From assembly GCA_016840825.1 (NCBI GenBank), contig JAEORN010000195.1, forward strand, positions 1 through 11,929: 11,929 bases of DNA, in the 5' to 3' direction. Origin of the DNA: Candidatus Thorarchaeota archaeon. Its GTDB lineage: Archaea > Asgardarchaeota > Thorarchaeia > Thorarchaeales > Thorarchaeaceae. Below are positions 5,167-11,496 of the stretch, one piece after another; position 1 is the first letter of the stretch, and each line of letters starts with the position of its first letter. The notes under the pieces were generated by a model. That model had not been told where the DNA came from and made no database searches. It saw only the letters and a program-made list of their open reading frames with translations. Both the position numbers and the translations under genes were made by a program.

Positions 5167-6984
5167 ATGCAGGAGTGTCAAACGCTTCTTTCGGAGTTGG
5201 TTCCATCTTTGAACAGCTCTATACAACAAAAGGAAAACAGACATACTGGTAGCTACTACACCCCAAGGCATGTGGCAGAAGAAATAGTAAATGCAGCTAT
5301 AGGTCGATGGATTCAGGATCATCATAAGCAATCAATTGATAATATCGATAGCATATCAGAGCCAATTCGAGATGATATAAGGAATTCATTGTCAACTCTC
5401 AAGATATTAGATCCTTCAGTGGGAAACGGCGTGTTTTTGCTTGTAGCAGGCGAGTATCTGGAAACTCTACTTACGAAACTTGGTGATACAAGGAAATCCA
5501 GAATCATCCGAGCCAATATTGTTCGGCAGAATTTGTATGGAATCGATATTCAATCATCAGCAGTTCAAGATTGTAAGGAATCCCTGTCAAAATGGATTTG
5601 CGAAAATAATCAAGAAGAACCGGATATACAAATTCAACATGTTTTCCATGGCAATACTCTGATTGGTAAGATACGAAATGATGAATCGCAAGACTTCAAC
5701 AATCTAGAGTTAGAATTCAATTGGTATAGAGAAATACCTGAAATCTTCAGAGAAGAGAGATATGGATTCGATATTATAATTGGTAATCCCCCATATGGTA
5801 ATCTTTTGAAATTCCAAGAGAAGGAATACATCAAGCGAACGCTAAGCTACGATGTAATGTCAGGAAAGATGGGTAGCTGGAACACTGCTCCAATATTCAT
5901 CGTTCGATCTAGGGACCTCTTGCATCGAAGTGGTCAATTGGCACTTCTAGTTCCAAACAGTATTCTGAGAGTCGGGCAGTTTAGAAGGATAAGAGAATTC
6001 ATCAACGAAAAACTTGGGATTTGGAAAATCATAGATGAAGGTAATCCCTTTGATGGTGTCACCCTCGAGATGATTAGCATTTTTTGCAGTGCAAAGCCAC
6101 CAATTAAGAAATCAACAATATCAGTCACATCCAAAAGAGCTGGTGTGGAAGGAACCAATACAATACCTAGAAGCGTAATGGATCATCGCATCCTCTCAAT
6201 ATATCACGATTCATTATTCAGTTCTATTAGAGAACGAGGAAAGTGCAACCTCATAACTGCTTCAAGAGGGAGAGATATTCCGTCTAAATACACTTCAAAT
6301 GAACCATCAAAGGAATTTCAAATCCCGTATGCGACAAGGGGAAGGAGCGTCCGAAGATACAAGATAGACGATGAGTACCTAAAGTACACCAATGATTGGT
6401 TTATGCAAGATGATGCTATGTTGGAGTCCTATTCAAGCAGTTTCATTGTCGCAACAAAGAACTATCCGTACCCCAGGTGTGTTCAGAAACAGAAAGGTAT
6501 TGTTCATGGAGGAGGGATTGTTCGTATCATCCCTTTGATCGAGAATCTGAATATGCAGGCAGTGGGACTCATCCTAAATTCTCGACTTGTTCGATATATT
6601 AGCACAAAGTATCTCACTAACTATGCCCAGCTGACAACGTGCTTGAATACAGGGATCATAGAAGAAATTCCCCTGATACTCCCAGAGGATATGAAGCCAC
6701 TTTCAAAACTATTCGAAACTCTTCAGGAGCTCCATAGTGAAGGTTACAAAAACGAAGCAATCCAAGCTTGGGAAGAATATGTTGATGCCATGATTTATTC
6801 AATCTATCTAGAGGAGGCATCATCATTCTCTGAACCTCTATTGGACATCTCTGAAACCCTAGTGAATAAACGATTGGACAAAGCGCTTCAAGTCATTTCT
6901 GAGGAAGAAGTCCAATCTGCGATTGATGGTACAATGAGTGTGCCAATTGTAAAGAATATTGAATCATCTCCAAGAATGAAATGA
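5167..6984 (+). CDS. Eco57I/TaqI-like N6-adenine DNA methyltransferase, apparently solitary
   Basis: This is a 605-residue gamma-class DNA methyltransferase that uses S-adenosylmethionine to methylate adenine at N6. In order: motif X GSYYTPRHVA (28-37), motif I LDPSVGNGVFLL (81-92), motif II-like YGIDIQSSAV (114-123), HGNTLIG (151-157), and catalytic motif IV GNPPY (196-200). VPNSILRVG and IWKIIDEGNPF follow. The C-terminal part from about 340 (ASRGRDIPSKY, YATRGRSVRRY) resembles a TaqI-type target-recognition domain. At 605 residues there is no room for, and no sign of, an N-terminal PD-(D/E)XK nuclease, so this is not a type IIG fusion. No endonuclease gene lies nearby. It could be an orphan regulatory enzyme or the modification half of a split system. 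The ATG at 5167 has no ribosome site, and no upstream start exists before an in-frame TGA (5125). Confidence 0.85.
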   Translation: MQECQTLLSELVPSLNSSIQQKENRHTGSYYTPRHVAEEIVNAAIGRWIQDHHKQSIDNIDSISEPIRDDIRNSLSTLKILDPSVGNGVFLLVAGEYLETLLTKLGDTRKSRIIRANIVRQNLYGIDIQSSAVQDCKESLSKWICENNQEEPDIQIQHVFHGNTLIGKIRNDESQDFNNLELEFNWYREIPEIFREERYGFDIIIGNPPYGNLLKFQEKEYIKRTLSYDVMSGKMGSWNTAPIFIVRSRDLLHRSGQLALLVPNSILRVGQFRRIREFINEKLGIWKIIDEGNPFDGVTLEMISIFCSAKPPIKKSTISVTSKRAGVEGTNTIPRSVMDHRILSIYHDSLFSSIRERGKCNLITASRGRDIPSKYTSNEPSKEFQIPYATRGRSVRRYKIDDEYLKYTNDWFMQDDAMLESYSSSFIVATKNYPYPRCVQKQKGIVHGGGIVRIIPLIENLNMQAVGLILNSRLVRYISTKYLTNYAQLTTCLNTGIIEEIPLILPEDMKPLSKLFETLQELHSEGYKNEAIQAWEEYVDAMIYSIYLEEASSFSEPLLDISETLVNKRLDKALQVISEEEVQSAIDGTMSVPIVKNIESSPRMK

Positions 6985-7004
6985 ATCTACGTGGACACTG
7001 ATGC

Positions 7005-7012
7005 TTATATAT
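7005..7012 (+). promoter_or_regulatory. TATA box of the four-TM protein gene
   Basis: TTATATAT at 7005-7012 predicts a transcript start near 7033, about 9 nt before the ATG at 7042. No Shine-Dalgarno is visible there, so the mRNA is probably leaderless or nearly so. This favours 7042 over the upstream TTG at 7024. Confidence 0.55.
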
Positions 7013-7041
7013 CCTAGAATATCTTGGAATGCAGACCTGAT

Positions 7042-7665
7042 ATGAACTCAGAAGAAACTGGCCCCGATGATACAAAGAAGATGGCTGATGCCATAGTCAA
7101 TGCAGTTGAAGACGAAAAAGAGAAATCCAATGACGAGGATGCGCTGTCTAGAACAGAACGAGAGGTTGAAGCTGACAAAGAACAGGAACGAATTAGAAGA
7201 GCAAAAGAGCTTCGGAAACAACTGAGAAAACGAGAAATTGGATTACTCTATTACAGGTGGCCTGCTGTCGTTCTGATTCTAAGTGGAGTATTAGCGATCT
7301 TCACAGAATTCCTTCCAATATGGATTCAAGAGGAGGAGGTCTTCGGATTCTACACCTTCTGGGAGGGATTTATTCAAGATGGCAGTGTTTTCTGGTTATT
7401 CCCTATAGCTTCAGGTATTATAATGATAATTCTCGCTTATTTCGCATATTCCAGACCAAAGATGACCTTCCTTGCGGTTATTCCAGCCATGCTCATGGCT
7501 ATGGCTGGTTCACAAGTGTATTTCTTGATAACAGCAGCCTATACTGCCGCAGATATTGCTGGAACTCCAATTGACTTTGAATTTATGGCAACTGCAACTC
7601 CATTGCAAATGGTGGTCGTCGCTCTACTTGCATTGCTGGCAATTGCAGTTCGAGAGAAGGAATAG
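7042..7665 (+). CDS. Four-TM membrane protein with charged N-terminal helix
   Basis: From the ATG at 7042 the product has 207 residues. Residues 1-66 are highly charged, and about 36-66 form a likely long helix or coiled coil (TEREVEADKEQERIRRAKEL). Four hydrophobic segments follow: about 72-92 (WPAVVLILSGVLAIFTEFL), 116-136, 141-163 and 188-203. The protein ends with a short charged tail, VREKE. The N-terminus is probably cytoplasmic. No family or catalytic motif is recognised. The architecture (charged tail, WPAVVL helix, then a Phe/Trp-rich loop) suggests a lineage-specific protein. The stop lies directly against the stop of the convergent kinase gene. Confidence 0.65.
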   Translation: MNSEETGPDDTKKMADAIVNAVEDEKEKSNDEDALSRTEREVEADKEQERIRRAKELRKQLRKREIGLLYYRWPAVVLILSGVLAIFTEFLPIWIQEEEVFGFYTFWEGFIQDGSVFWLFPIASGIIMIILAYFAYSRPKMTFLAVIPAMLMAMAGSQVYFLITAAYTAADIAGTPIDFEFMATATPLQMVVVALLALLAIAVREKE

Positions 7666-7702
7666 CTATTCATCATGAAGGAATTCATCTAGTATTCCTT
7701 CT
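7655..7702. terminator. Hairpin at convergent gene ends, possible bidirectional terminator
   Basis: AGAAGGAATA (7655-7664) is the exact complement of TATTCCTTCT (7693-7702). The right arm can instead pair with a second copy of the left arm, GAAGGAAT (7677-7684), giving a tighter hairpin with a 9-nt loop. Pyrimidine-rich DNA follows on the plus strand. The structure spans both stop codons (7663-7668). The termination role is inferred. Confidence 0.4.
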
Positions 7703-8238
7703 TCCTCCAACATAACCATCCAGTCAAAACGCTTTGGAGTTTCTTTTACTGCAAGTAACCTCTCAATCTCTTCAACAATCTGATCGGTAGACAAATCAGA
7801 TGTATCGATTTCATACACCTTGCCCTCTCCAAATGCATCTATTGCATCCATCTGACATACACCAAAGATCTCAGATTCCACATTCTCCTCTATCTTATCT
7901 TTACTGTAATTCCGCTCATTCAATCTCTTCAAAAGGATTTCAGGGTGAACTCTCAGAATAAACACCCTTTGTACGGGTCTACCAGGTACCAAATCAATAT
8001 AATGACCCTCAATAATCAAGTCTGAATCTGTTTCATCTATAAGTTCATCAATTGTGTCAACTAGACAGTCTTCATCAATGATATGAGTATCACGTTCTTC
8101 ATCCCTATCTTTCAAACACCCACCATCGATAGCAATCTGTCCCAAGTTTTTCACATCACGTTTTAGCTTCTGACCCAAAGCCTGAGCGGCTGAGGTTTTT
8201 CCTGTACCAGGAGTACCTCCAATAAGGATGATTTTCAT
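7666..8238 (-). CDS. AK6/Fap7-type adenylate kinase family protein
   Basis: The 190-residue P-loop protein has Walker A GTPGTGKT at residues 8-15. DRDEERDTHIIDED (44-57) is the nucleotide-monophosphate region typical of the Fap7/AK6 (hCINAP) branch. LIIEGHY (74-80) is Walker-B-like. The lid region is LLKRLNERNYSKDKIEENVESEI (102-124), and VYEIDTSDLS (141-150) follows. Members have adenylate kinase and ATPase activity. In eukaryotes Fap7 helps the final cleavage of 18S rRNA in the small ribosomal subunit, and archaeal members are thought to act in ribosome maturation through uS11. The C-terminal extension (about 167-190, acidic) is unremarkable. No ribosome site precedes the ATG. A TATA-like element 28 bp upstream suggests a leaderless transcript. 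Confidence 0.9.
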   Translation of the reverse strand: MKIILIGGTPGTGKTSAAQALGQKLKRDVKNLGQIAIDGGCLKDRDEERDTHIIDEDCLVDTIDELIDETDSDLIIEGHYIDLVPGRPVQRVFILRVHPEILLKRLNERNYSKDKIEENVESEIFGVCQMDAIDAFGEGKVYEIDTSDLSTDQIVEEIERLLAVKETPKRFDWMVMLEEEGILDEFLHDE

Positions 8239-8261
8239 AGGAAACGTTGCTAGACATAGAA

Positions 8262-8270
8262 GAAATAAGC
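8262..8270 (-). promoter_or_regulatory. TATA box of the AK6-type kinase gene
   Basis: On the minus strand GCTTATTTC is centred 28 bp before the start codon (8238). This places transcript initiation at or within a few nucleotides of the ATG. Together with the missing ribosome site it indicates leaderless expression. Confidence 0.45.
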
Positions 8271-8307
8271 TATTTGATACAGCTAAAAAGTGCAGAGCTA
8301 TAATTCC

Positions 8308-8314
8308 TTATAAG
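8308..8314 (+). promoter_or_regulatory. TATA box of the membrane-anchored HhH protein gene
   Basis: CCTTATAAG has its core at 8308-8314 and predicts a transcript start near 8336. That leaves a leader of about 30 nt to the chosen ATG at 8368. Confidence 0.45.
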
Positions 8315-8367
8315 ACATCAGTATCTCATACACAATGAAAATATATTACATTTGAGTGATGCCATCG

Positions 8368-9117
8368 ATGAAACTACCAAATGCGAGTACTGTGAAATAT
8401 GCAGTTCCTCTATTTCTCATATTGATGGTAGGCATTGCTCTTTGGGGATACAATACCGTTGTATCCATCGTAGTCTTTTCAATTGTTTTGGCAATCAGTC
8501 TGAACCTAATTTGGTCAGCACTCCTAGATAGAATTGATGCAAAAACAGGATTCACCAATCCAATTTATCGAGAACAGAGCTTCTCGCGTAAGTCATTATC
8601 AGAGTTAGAGAATAGGATGAAATCGACTTTAGAGAGAATGGAGAACTCCTATGGGTACCTAATTGATGATTTTGATGAAGAGGAGCTATCCGAAAACACA
8701 ATGGAAGATTATGATGCTGAAATCCCAATTGGCCTTATTGATGGGATCACATCTGAAGTTTCTGATAGGATTGAGAAGATTGGAATAATGGATATTGATG
8801 AACTAGCAATCGCTGATTCTGATGAAATTGCTGGTGCAGCAAAGGTATCGAATCAAGTTGCTGAGGAATGGATTCTTGATGCCAAGGCATTGTTTGTGGG
8901 AGCTCAGATTTCTAGCTTGATACCTCTTTCAATGTCAGATCCAAAGGATTTGAGAAAGAAAATCGATAGAGCTCGAAAATCCGGTGCTCTAAGAATGCCT
9001 GTCGATTACGAGATTTCACCTAGTAAAATTCAGAGATGGATTGACAAAGCAAACGAGTTGGTTTCCTCATTCGATGTTTCAGAAATACAACGATGGCTTG
9101 AAGATAGTGATAGGTAG
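8368..9117 (+). CDS. Membrane-anchored protein with helix-hairpin-helix-like domain
   Basis: From ATG 8368 the product has 249 residues. Two adjacent membrane helices (about 11-27 and 30-52) anchor it. A charged linker with an acidic run (DDFDEEELSE, 100-109) follows. The segment at about 120-177 (IGLIDGITSEVSDRIEKIGI, then DIDELAIADSDEIA and VSNQVAEEWILDAKAL) has the pattern of helix-hairpin-helix modules seen in DUF4332-like and RNA-polymerase-alpha-like domains. The C-terminal helices (about 190-249) may form another such unit. HhH modules usually bind DNA backbone or proteins, and pairing with a membrane anchor is less common. In-frame GTG (8356) and ATG (8359) starts also exist. 8368 is preferred because GTGAT lies 7 nt upstream of it. 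I cannot name a specific family. Confidence 0.65.
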   Translation: MKLPNASTVKYAVPLFLILMVGIALWGYNTVVSIVVFSIVLAISLNLIWSALLDRIDAKTGFTNPIYREQSFSRKSLSELENRMKSTLERMENSYGYLIDDFDEEELSENTMEDYDAEIPIGLIDGITSEVSDRIEKIGIMDIDELAIADSDEIAGAAKVSNQVAEEWILDAKALFVGAQISSLIPLSMSDPKDLRKKIDRARKSGALRMPVDYEISPSKIQRWIDKANELVSSFDVSEIQRWLEDSDR

Positions 9118-9159
9118 TTGGTTTTCTTCAATTGCCAAAATCGCGACAATATAACAACT

Positions 9160-9168
9160 GATAAAAAG
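9160..9168 (+). promoter_or_regulatory. TATA box of the acetyltransferase-DUF89 operon
   Basis: GATAAAAAG at 9160-9168 predicts a transcript start near 9190 and a leader of about 28 nt. The leader contains GTGAGGG (9208-9214) just before the ATG at 9218. I see no separate promoter before the DUF89 gene. Confidence 0.4.
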
Positions 9169-9217
9169 AATCCGAATTTCTGTAAAACGACATTACAAGC
9201 TCTGTAAGTGAGGGAAA

Positions 9218-9721
9218 ATGACTAGCAACTACTTGATTCGCCCATTCGAACGTCATGATATCTCATCAGTTGTTAGTATCAATAGATCTTGCCTCCCAGA
9301 AAACTATCCAGACCAATTCTTTCTTGGTTTGCATCATCATGCCCCAAAAGCATTTCTTGTTGCCGAATGTGATGAAGCTATATGCGGATACATCATGTGT
9401 CGTATAGAGAGAGGTATTTCTAGTTTCGGAAGAGCCCCAGTGAAGAAAGGACATATCGTATCAGTAGCAGTAAGGAATGAACATCGACAACATGGTATAG
9501 GGACCAAGCTTGTCGAGGCTGCAATGGAAGGAATGCAAGAGTATGGAGCTTCTGAATTCTTCTTGGAAGTGAGGAAGACAAATGAAGAAGCTATTGCAGT
9601 ATATGAAAAACTAGATTTTGAAATCAGACGTGTCCTGAAGGGCTATTATAGAGATGGAGAAGATGCATACCTTATGGTACGGCAGATTGTATCTGAGGAG
9701 GACATATCAACTGACGGATAA
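9218..9721 (+). CDS. GNAT N-terminal acetyltransferase, archaeal Ard1/RimI-like
   Basis: This 167-residue GNAT-fold enzyme transfers acetyl from acetyl-CoA. It matches the archaeal Ard1/NatA-like enzymes that acetylate protein N-termini. SCLPENYPDQFF (24-35) is the substrate-side loop of that branch. HIVSVAVRNEHR-QHGIGTKL (79-98) includes the acetyl-CoA loop R90-x-x-G93-x-G95. LEVRKTNEEAIAVYEKLDF (116-134) includes the conserved N122 and Y129, and YYRDGEDAYLM (143-153) ends the fold. The extension SEEDISTDG follows. GTGAGGG lies immediately before the ATG. The DUF89 gene follows with no promoter, 10 nt after the stop if it starts at GTG 9732, so both are likely on one transcript. Confidence 0.88.
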   Translation: MTSNYLIRPFERHDISSVVSINRSCLPENYPDQFFLGLHHHAPKAFLVAECDEAICGYIMCRIERGISSFGRAPVKKGHIVSVAVRNEHRQHGIGTKLVEAAMEGMQEYGASEFFLEVRKTNEEAIAVYEKLDFEIRRVLKGYYRDGEDAYLMVRQIVSEEDISTDG

Positions 9722-9731
9722 GCCAATTGTT

Positions 9732-10625
9732 GTGCCCCTAATCCCTGAATGCTCAGCCTGTATTGTTAGCAGTCTGCAAACACTGATTCCACTTCTCACA
9801 GATGATACTGATGAACAAGCACGTTTCTTCACTCATGCATATCGAAAACTTATGACTGGTTTTACCAAAAGGCTTGAACCTGTTATATTATCTATTGATC
9901 TGTACCAAGAATTGTATAAGATGGGAAACAAGGATGATCCCTATCTTGAGATCAAACAGAGAAGTATCGAAGCTGCTGAGAAAGTATATCCCATTGTGGA
10001 AGAAGAAATATCACATTTTGCCGGATACGATCGATTCAGAGCAGCATTAGCTGCCTCAATTGCAGGTAATGTCATCGATTTCAATACGGCATATCACAAA
10101 CCCGACCTTGATGCCCTTTTGGAGGTCTTCCATGCAGTAATGGAAGAAGGATTTACCATAGATGACTCAGAACAGCTTTGGCAGAAACTGAATTCATCCA
10201 AAGGAAAAGTTGTGGTTCTGGCGGATAATGCAGGAGAGACACACTTTGATATTCCCATCCTCGAACTCATGAAGAATCTCGGGTGGAAAATAACATATGT
10301 GGTGAAGATGAAACCCATGATCAACGATGCTACAAGAGAGGACATCTCGGGAACACGAATTGAGGAGTTAGCCAAGATTGCTGACAATGGAGGATGGGCG
10401 CATGGTGTCCCGCGTACATATGTTTCAAAGGAATTCCTACAGCTTGTATCAGAGAGTGATCTTGTTCTATCCAAGGGTCAGGCGAATGTCGAAACCTTCC
10501 CTGAAATTCAACGAGAATTAGGTATTGAAACATACTATATCATTCGAGCGAAATGCCCTCACATTGCCCAAGCAGTTGGTGCAAAGGTCGGAGATAATGT
10601 AGTCCTTCGAAGACCGGCTTTTTGA
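9732..10625 (+). CDS. DUF89/ARMT1-type damage-control phosphatase
   Basis: From the GTG at 9732 the product has 297 residues and begins MPLIPECSAC, the usual start of archaeal DUF89 proteins (C7 and C10). SIAGNVIDF (109-117) follows. The metal and substrate motif is VVLADNAGETHFD (161-173, with D165, N166 and E169), then SKGQANVETF (247-256) and AKCPHIAQAVGAKVGDNVVL (273-292). DUF89 enzymes are metal-dependent phosphatases that hydrolyse damaged or side-product phosphometabolites. The substrate here is unknown. The start is uncertain. The reading frame stays open to an ATG at 9654 inside the acetyltransferase gene, and GAGGAGGA (9695-9702) is well spaced for an unusual CTG at 9711. GTG 9732 is chosen because it gives the family's normal N-terminus. 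Confidence 0.85.
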   Translation: MPLIPECSACIVSSLQTLIPLLTDDTDEQARFFTHAYRKLMTGFTKRLEPVILSIDLYQELYKMGNKDDPYLEIKQRSIEAAEKVYPIVEEEISHFAGYDRFRAALAASIAGNVIDFNTAYHKPDLDALLEVFHAVMEEGFTIDDSEQLWQKLNSSKGKVVVLADNAGETHFDIPILELMKNLGWKITYVVKMKPMINDATREDISGTRIEELAKIADNGGWAHGVPRTYVSKEFLQLVSESDLVLSKGQANVETFPEIQRELGIETYYIIRAKCPHIAQAVGAKVGDNVVLRRPAF

Positions 10626-10651
10626 GGAAATTATGCTTCTAGTAATTTCCT
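10625..10651. terminator. Hairpin at the DUF89 / coiled-coil convergent junction
   Basis: AGGAAATTA (10625-10633) pairs perfectly with TAATTTCCT (10643-10651) around a 9-nt loop. It spans the 13-bp gap and the stop codon of the minus-strand gene. There is no clear T-run on either side, so it may act as a 3'-end stabiliser rather than a terminator. Confidence 0.35.
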
Positions 10652-11220
10652 TCTGGGGATAGATAGTACCTATCAATCAGTTTTTTCTTGACCTCTTGTA
10701 GAATAGTCCCCATGGGCACAGGGTCTTCCAATGAAAGACGAGTTATCTCTTCGAGTTCTGCGACCAGTTTCATACTCTCCGCTTTGCCTTTGAGACTGTG
10801 TCTAATCGGATAGTCCCTCGTAAGTGGATCATACTCTACCTCTATCCCTGAAATAAGTCGTTGCAATCTATGCAACTCACTCCATATCACATATTGTCGA
10901 ACACTTTCATCAATTCTCAAGAGATCTCTTGCTACCCCTCGCAACATCTCATCGAGCTGTATCAACAAGTCGACCATCTTTTCAGACTGCTCTCCAATTT
11001 CATCTTGCAGGTCCTCTTCCATTTCCTCTGCATCTGTTTTGCTAAATACATTAATTCTATCCCAAGTTGAGATATGTGACTTGACCTCATCGAGAGAGCT
11101 ATCTGTTTGAATCAGTCTACTATCAAGTTCTCGAATATCACTCAATAGCTTCTTGCTCTGAGGCAATTCGAGAACTGCAGCTTCAAGTTTCTCAATCACA
11201 TAACTTGATACATCAATCAA
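10639..11220 (-). CDS. Helical, coiled-coil-rich protein of unknown function
   Basis: The 193-residue product is almost entirely charged helix. About residues 7-50 (VIEKLEAAVLELPQSKKLLS and on) and 62-125 (DAEEMEEDLQDEIGEQSEKM, then LLIQLDEMLRGVARDLLRID) have heptad spacing typical of coiled coils. A more mixed segment (126-150, YDPLTRDYPIRHS) and two further helices follow. There is no signal peptide, membrane helix or recognised domain. The start is TTG at 11218-11220. GGGGAT lies 6 nt upstream, and an in-frame stop (11248-11250) leaves no other start above it. On the minus strand a TATA-like element at about 11259-11265 is appropriately placed. It is transcribed divergently from the thermosome gene. 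Confidence 0.6.
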   Translation of the reverse strand: MIDVSSYVIEKLEAAVLELPQSKKLLSDIRELDSRLIQTDSSLDEVKSHISTWDRINVFSKTDAEEMEEDLQDEIGEQSEKMVDLLIQLDEMLRGVARDLLRIDESVRQYVIWSELHRLQRLISGIEVEYDPLTRDYPIRHSLKGKAESMKLVAELEEITRLSLEDPVPMGTILQEVKKKLIDRYYLSPEGNY

Positions 11221-11325
11221 TTTGAAATCCCCATCAAATCCTAATATTCAGGAAGCCAGATATACATTGCTTACATCGAAGGGAGATTCTACATCCCAGT
11301 CACTTCATAAAATAACATCCTCGTT

Positions 11326-11396
11326 GACAAGGTTTTTATTCAACCTCCAGCGGTCTTCCTATGTTTGACCGAGTCCTAAGACAAGGTTTAAATAAA
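11326..11396 (+). promoter_or_regulatory. Thermosome promoter region with repeated GACAAGGTTT element
   Basis: GACAAGGTTT occurs at 11326-11335 and again at 11380-11389, 54 bp apart. Each copy runs into an AT-rich TATA-like stretch: TTTTTATT at 11333-11340 and TTTAAATAAA at 11387-11396. The second is the better TATA box and predicts a transcript start near 11417, an 80-nt leader upstream of the ATG at 11497. This may be a tandem promoter or a repeated BRE/operator. Heat-shock control is expected for chaperonins, but nothing here proves it. Confidence 0.5.
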
Positions 11397-11496
11397 AACA
11401 ATCAACCGGAGCCCATGTACAGTTTTATTCCAGAACTGCATTTACTATGGTTAATGCGGTTAGCATGATAACGTATCAAAGCTGGAGGAACAAAAG

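Noticed and set aside
5167..6984. Methyltransferase as a type IIG restriction-modification fusion
   Set aside because: The motif X sequence begins at residue 28, leaving no space for an N-terminal nuclease, and no PD-(D/E)XK pattern was seen.
8335..8355. Six-codon ORF (ATG to TGA) before the HhH protein gene
   Set aside because: The predicted transcript start is near 8336, so its ATG would probably not be transcribed intact, and six codons are easily chance.
10094..10474. 126-codon open frame on the minus strand
   Set aside because: It is antisense to the DUF89 catalytic region, which carries the family motifs.
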